From positions 1 to 35,418 of the forward strand of contig JANQFL010000093.1 of assembly GCA_028277845.1 (NCBI GenBank): a DNA stretch of 35,418 bases. Reading direction: 5' to 3'. Made by a program: the position numbers and the translations under genes. This document shows, in pieces, positions 32,065 to 35,418 of the stretch. Numbering within the stretch: the stretch's first letter is position 1; each line of letters starts with the position of its first letter. This stretch comes from Sneathiellales bacterium. GTDB taxonomy: Bacteria; Pseudomonadota; Alphaproteobacteria; JANQFL01. The notes below the pieces were generated by a model. It ran no database searches. It was given only the letters and a program-made list of their open reading frames with translations, and was not told the origin of the DNA.

Positions 32065-33168
32065 ATGGAAGAAACACCAATAACAACGATCGTTGCGGCA
32101 TGGGGGTTTGCGGCCGGTTTGATCTTCGGCGCGACGGCGCAGAAGACCAATTTCTGCACCATGGGCGCCATTTCGGACATCGTCTTCATGGGCAGCTACA
32201 ACCGCTTCCGGGCCTGGATGCTGGCCATCGCCGTGGCTTTGATCGGCTCGCAGGCCATGCACATGGCCGGCATGATCGACCTGGGCCAATCCATTTATCT
32301 TACCTCCAACTTCATGTGGTTCGGCGCCATCGTCGGCGGCCTGCTGTTCGGCTTCGGCATGACCATGGCCGGCGGTTGCGGCAACAAGACCCTGGTGCGG
32401 GTCGGCGGCGGCAATCTCAAATCCCTGGTCGTGCTCGTGGTCATGGCCGTGTTCGCCTACATGACCCTGCGCGGCCTGATCGGCCTGTGGCGGGTGGAGA
32501 TCGAATCCGTGGTCAATGTGGACCTGTCGGCAGCCGGCCATACCAGCCAGGGCATCGTCGAGATGCTGAGCACTGCCCTGGGCACGGAAGGCGACGGCCT
32601 GCGTATCGCCGTGGTCGCGGTGGTCGCCCTGGCGCTGCTGGCCTACTGTTTCAAGGACGCCGCGTTCCGGTCGTCGGGCAACGACGTTGCCGCCGGGCTG
32701 ATCATCGGCGCGCTGGTGCCTGTCGGCTGGTACATCACCGGCGTGATCGGCAATGACGACTTCGATCCGGTGCCGCTGTTCTCGTTCTCGTTCGTGTCGC
32801 CCTCGGCCGAATCCCTGCAGTACCTGATGACCTATACGGGCTCGACCATCAATTTCGGCATCGGCGCCGTCGGCGGGGTGATCGCCGGGTCGTTCCTCGT
32901 CTCCGTCGCCACCAAGAGCTTCCATGTCGAGGCCTTCGCCGATGCCGGCGACATGGGCCGGCACCTTCTGGGCGCCGCCATGATGGGCGTCGGCGGCATC
33001 GCCGCGTTGGGCTGCACCATCGGCCAGGGCATCACCGGCATGTCGACCCTGGCGCTGGGTTCCGTGCTGGCGCTCGTGTCCATCGTGCTGGGCGGCATTT
33101 ACGGCATGAAGTACCTGGAGGAAGGCTCGCTCGGCGGCGCGCTGAAGGCGGTGTTCGCCCGCGGGTGA
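32065..33168 (+). CDS. YeeE/YedE-family sulfur transporter
   Basis: This 367-aa membrane protein has about nine to ten hydrophobic segments and the YeeE/YedE (DUF395) motifs: GLIFGATAQKTNFCTMGAISD near the start, GFGMTMAGGCGNKTLVRVGGGNLKSL around residues 95-120, and GCTIGQGITGMSTLALGS near the C-terminus, each with a conserved Cys. Members such as TsuA take up thiosulfate, using the cysteines for transient sulfur contact. It likely imports thiosulfate or sulfane sulfur for the TusA/DsrE pathway. GGAGG lies 8 bp before the ATG at 32065; a TTG 15 bp upstream is less likely because it overlaps this Shine-Dalgarno. Confidence 0.85.
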   Translation: MEETPITTIVAAWGFAAGLIFGATAQKTNFCTMGAISDIVFMGSYNRFRAWMLAIAVALIGSQAMHMAGMIDLGQSIYLTSNFMWFGAIVGGLLFGFGMTMAGGCGNKTLVRVGGGNLKSLVVLVVMAVFAYMTLRGLIGLWRVEIESVVNVDLSAAGHTSQGIVEMLSTALGTEGDGLRIAVVAVVALALLAYCFKDAAFRSSGNDVAAGLIIGALVPVGWYITGVIGNDDFDPVPLFSFSFVSPSAESLQYLMTYTGSTINFGIGAVGGVIAGSFLVSVATKSFHVEAFADAGDMGRHLLGAAMMGVGGIAALGCTIGQGITGMSTLALGSVLALVSIVLGGIYGMKYLEEGSLGGALKAVFARG

Positions 33169-33196
33169 TTGCCCGCGGATCATGGAGACGGTGCGC

Positions 33197-33222
33197 GGCG
33201 GGAAACACTGTTGTTCCCCGCC
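33197..33222 (+). terminator. Hairpin after the YeeE/YedE gene
   Basis: GGCGGGAAAC (33197-33206) and GTTCCCCGCC (33213-33222) pair at 9 of 10 positions around a 6-base loop, 28 bp after the transporter stop. There is no T-tract, so it is a weak terminator candidate. Confidence 0.4.
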
Positions 33223-33293
33223 CGCCGATTGATTTGCCGCGCCGTCCGGCCACATTGCTGGGAGAGATCACCGACCGGCAAGGAGGCAGCACC

Positions 33294-34127
33294 GTGGCAT
33301 CCCGCTCCGTCATCCGGCTGGTGCCGTCGCAGCAGACCAGCGACGGCGCCGGCGTCAAGCTCAACCGCAGCCTGGGATCCCAGTTGCTGCCCGACCTCGA
33401 CCCGTTCCTGCTGCTCGACATGTTCGGCTCGGAGGAAGGCGCCGACTACATCGCCGGCTTCCCCGACCACCCCCACCGCGGCTTCGAGACGGTGACCTAC
33501 ATGCTGGACGGCCGCATGCGCCACGAGGACAACGCCGGCAATGGCGGCACCCTGGGCCCCGGCGGCGTGCAGTGGATGACCGCCGGCCGCGGCATCGTGC
33601 ATTCGGAAATGCCGGAACAGGAAGACGGCCTGATGCGCGGCTTCCAGCTCTGGGTCAACCTGCCGGCCAAGGACAAGATGTGCCCGCCGCGCTACCAGAA
33701 CCTGGAGGCCGAGGAGATCCCCGAAGTGACCGCCGCCGACGGCGTGCGCGTCAAGGTGATCGCCGGCGAAGCCGAGGGTACGCCCGGCGCCGTCAACGGT
33801 ATTGCGGTGGCGCCGCTCTATCTGGATCTGACGCTGCCCGCGGGCGCACGCTACACGGCCGATGTGCCGTCCGGGCACACGGCATTCGTCTATCCCTACG
33901 AAGGGAGTGTCATGATCGGCGACGCCGACGTCGTTGGGGCCGGCACAATGGCCATCCTGGGCGATGGCGACACGGTTGGCCTTACGTCAACCGACGGTGA
34001 AAGCCGCTTGATCCTGGTCGCCGGCAAACCCCTCAACGAGCCCATCGCCCGCTACGGCCCGTTCGTCATGAACACGCGGGAAGAGATCGTCGAGGCGTTT
34101 CGGGACTACGAACAGGGGCGGTTCTAG
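33294..34127 (+). CDS. Pirin family protein
   Basis: From the GTG at 33294 the protein has 277 aa. The pirin cupin metal site is complete: His 59 and His 61 in DHPHRGFETVTY, His 103 and Glu 105 in AGRGIVHSEMPE. A second cupin half follows with a pirin C-terminal domain (AGKPLNEPIARYGPFVMNT near the end). Pirins are iron-binding cytoplasmic proteins; some have quercetinase activity, others act as regulators, and no role can be read from sequence here. AGGAGG with 7 bp spacing precedes the GTG, better than the GTG-less upstream extension to 33165, which overlaps the transporter's end. Its stop overlaps the end of the convergent SGNH gene by 4 bp. Confidence 0.9.
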   Translation: MASRSVIRLVPSQQTSDGAGVKLNRSLGSQLLPDLDPFLLLDMFGSEEGADYIAGFPDHPHRGFETVTYMLDGRMRHEDNAGNGGTLGPGGVQWMTAGRGIVHSEMPEQEDGLMRGFQLWVNLPAKDKMCPPRYQNLEAEEIPEVTAADGVRVKVIAGEAEGTPGAVNGIAVAPLYLDLTLPAGARYTADVPSGHTAFVYPYEGSVMIGDADVVGAGTMAILGDGDTVGLTSTDGESRLILVAGKPLNEPIARYGPFVMNTREEIVEAFRDYEQGRF

Positions 34128-35224
34128 GGCGATCGCCGTTCGACGAACGCCGCCATCGCGGGACTGGCGGTCATGGTGTTCAAGACACGCTCGGCCATGG
34201 CCCGGCTGCCGGCATCGGTGAAGTGCACCGAGTCCTTGAAGTGTTCCGTGTCGCCGGGGATGGCGTTTTCATCGGCGATCAGGTCCACGCCGGTGTTACG
34301 GGCCGTTTCGGTGATGACCCGGTTGTAGCCGGCGAAGCCCTCAAGCAGATTGTCGAGCGTCATATAGGGCATGTAGAACAAGCTGGTGACGGCGGCGTCC
34401 CGCAACCGCTCGGGCGTCTGGTCCGCCCGCATCTGGGTCGAGAACGTGGCGACGAAGACGACGGGTGCCACCGAACGGCTCTCCTGCAACAGGGCCTGCA
34501 GATCGCCTTCGAACTGTTTTTCGAGCGCGGCGCCGTCGAACGCGATCTTGCCCACGGTCGCTTGCGACTGCGACTGGCTGGCGGCCACCATGAGGTTCTT
34601 TTCCAGCAGATACCACAGCAGCGAGTAATTCGAGAACGCGCTCAGCTTCTGTTCCGAGCGTTGCTGCACCACGCCCTGCGCCGATGCCATGTCATAACTG
34701 TTGGACGAGAGATCGTTGGTGCCGTGATAGACCACGATGACGTCGGGCTCGAGCGGCGCCACCCGCCTGCGCAGGTTCTCGAGCGACGTCGAGGCGGTGT
34801 ATCCGGGCACGCCGGCATTGACGTAATCGAACGACTTGTCCGGCCAGCGCTGGCGCAATCCCGCGACAACCAGATGCGGCCAGGCGGCCTCGTTGGAACT
34901 GACCTCGGCGCTGTAGGTCGTGGACGCGCCCAGGAAGGCAATACGGATCGTGTCCGCCGGTTTCGGCACGGCGATCTCCGGTCCGCGGAAACCGCGGCTG
35001 TTGATGGAGATATTGCCGAACCGCCCGTTGGGTTTGGGAATGCGCAACCCGGATTCGGCGTCCTTGACATAGGTGTCTTCGATGCCCCAAAGACCGCCGT
35101 ATTTGATGTAGTGGCGGACCCGGACCCCGGCTTCGGCCAGGGCGTAAAGGACGACGCAACCGATGACCGTGACGGCGGTCAGGATCGCGGCCTGCCGGGA
35201 TTTGGATACGTCCTCAAGCGCCAT
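34124..35224 (-). CDS. Membrane-anchored SGNH/GDSL-type hydrolase
   Basis: This 366-aa protein has one N-terminal membrane segment (about residues 13-31) and an SGNH hydrolase domain: block I FLGASTTYS with Ser 101, block III YHGTNDLS, and block V DSVHFTDAGS with the Asp-His pair. It probably faces the periplasm and adds or removes an acyl group on a surface glycan. It begins 11 bp after the carbamoyltransferase stop on the same strand; carbamoyltransferase plus SGNH hydrolase pairs are common in envelope polysaccharide and lipid-modification loci. Its substrate is not known. Confidence 0.8.
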   Translation of the reverse strand: MALEDVSKSRQAAILTAVTVIGCVVLYALAEAGVRVRHYIKYGGLWGIEDTYVKDAESGLRIPKPNGRFGNISINSRGFRGPEIAVPKPADTIRIAFLGASTTYSAEVSSNEAAWPHLVVAGLRQRWPDKSFDYVNAGVPGYTASTSLENLRRRVAPLEPDVIVVYHGTNDLSSNSYDMASAQGVVQQRSEQKLSAFSNYSLLWYLLEKNLMVAASQSQSQATVGKIAFDGAALEKQFEGDLQALLQESRSVAPVVFVATFSTQMRADQTPERLRDAAVTSLFYMPYMTLDNLLEGFAGYNRVITETARNTGVDLIADENAIPGDTEHFKDSVHFTDAGSRAMAERVLNTMTASPAMAAFVERRSP

Positions 35225-35235
35225 GACAGACCGGC

Positions 35236-35418
35236 CTAGTCCAGTTCGAAGGCGTCTTTGTAGTCTTGTTTGAGCGCCGGGTCCTGCCGCTCCTTGCGCA
35301 GGAAGCTGTTGCCCACCACCAGCACCTCGATGTCCGTGCCCATGAAACAGTGAAAGGCGTCTTCGGGCGTGCAGACGATCGGTTCGCCGCGCACGTTGAA
35401 GCTGGTGTTGACCACCAC
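35236..35418 (-). CDS. NodU/CmcH-type carbamoyltransferase, C-terminal fragment
   Basis: Only the last 60 codons are in the window; the gene continues beyond the right edge. The visible part holds NTSFNVRGEPIVCTPEDA, the conserved C-terminal signature of NodU/CmcH/TobZ O-carbamoyltransferases, which transfer carbamoyl from carbamoyl phosphate through carbamoyl-AMP to a sugar or other hydroxyl. It is the gene directly upstream of the SGNH hydrolase, with an 11-bp gap, and probably forms an operon with it. Confidence 0.85.
   Translation of the reverse strand: MVVNTSFNVRGEPIVCTPEDAFHCFMGTDIEVLVVGNSFLRKERQDPALKQDYKDAFELD

Noticed and set aside
1-35418. tRNA, rRNA, CRISPR arrays, phage genes or transposases
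   Set aside because: I found no transposase-, integrase- or phage-like protein, no regularly spaced repeats and no recognisable tRNA or rRNA sequence. A short isolated tRNA could be missed by eye.

Overview
The window looks like part of an alphaproteobacterial chromosome: GC-rich, densely packed and mostly in long operons. Full-length CtrA-type boxes (TTAA-N7-TTAACC) in intergenic gaps, an SqrR/BigR-type persulfide repressor and a Soe-type sulfite dehydrogenase fit Rhodospirillales-like bacteria. That placement is inferred from gene content; there is no rRNA or other taxonomic marker here.

Region 1 (about 1-23,900) is a glycosylation island, almost all on the + strand. It opens with two paralogous TPR/O-GlcNAc-transferase (SPINDLY-like) proteins and two paralogous FkbM-like methyltransferases. 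A CBS-nucleotidyltransferase (PtmE/LegX type) and a TPR-DUF115 (Maf-like) protein follow, then a long tightly coupled operon for nonulosonic-acid-like sugars. That operon holds a polysaccharide deacetylase, an unusual GAPDH homologue, a NeuA-like cytidylyltransferase, an HpcH/HpaI aldolase, a D-2-hydroxyacid dehydrogenase, a divergent NeuB, an SpsF-like nucleotidyltransferase, LegB, a canonical NeuB/LegI, an SDR epimerase/reductase, NeuC/LegG and a SAM methyltransferase. A second TPR-DUF115 gene lies convergent at the end. The set suggests synthesis of one or two nonulosonic acids and their transfer to a surface protein, most likely flagellin. CtrA-type boxes precede four of these genes or operons, which fits motility-linked control.

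Within the operon, at 14,951-15,232, a roughly 270-bp element with 33-bp terminal inverted repeats appears to have inserted into codons 6-7 of the divergent neuB gene, flanked by duplicated CTAGA. Its terminal repeat supplies a strong Shine-Dalgarno and an in-frame ATG that restore the gene.

Region 2 (about 23,900-33,200) is a sulfur module: a HbpS/GlcG-like exported protein, an ArsR-family persulfide sensor, an MBL-fold persulfide dioxygenase-like enzyme, SoeCBA, an exported thioredoxin-like protein, TusA, a DsrE-family protein and a YeeE/YedE transporter. Likely flow: sulfur is imported by YeeE/YedE, carried by TusA/DsrE, oxidised as persulfide to sulfite, and sulfite is oxidised to sulfate by SoeABC. 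A shared palindrome, ATATTAG-N6-CTAATAT, perfect in one gap and degenerate in two more with a half-site before arsR, suggests one regulon.

Region 3 (about 33,200-35,418) holds a pirin and, on the - strand, an SGNH hydrolase preceded by the 3' end of a NodU/CmcH-type carbamoyltransferase cut by the window edge.
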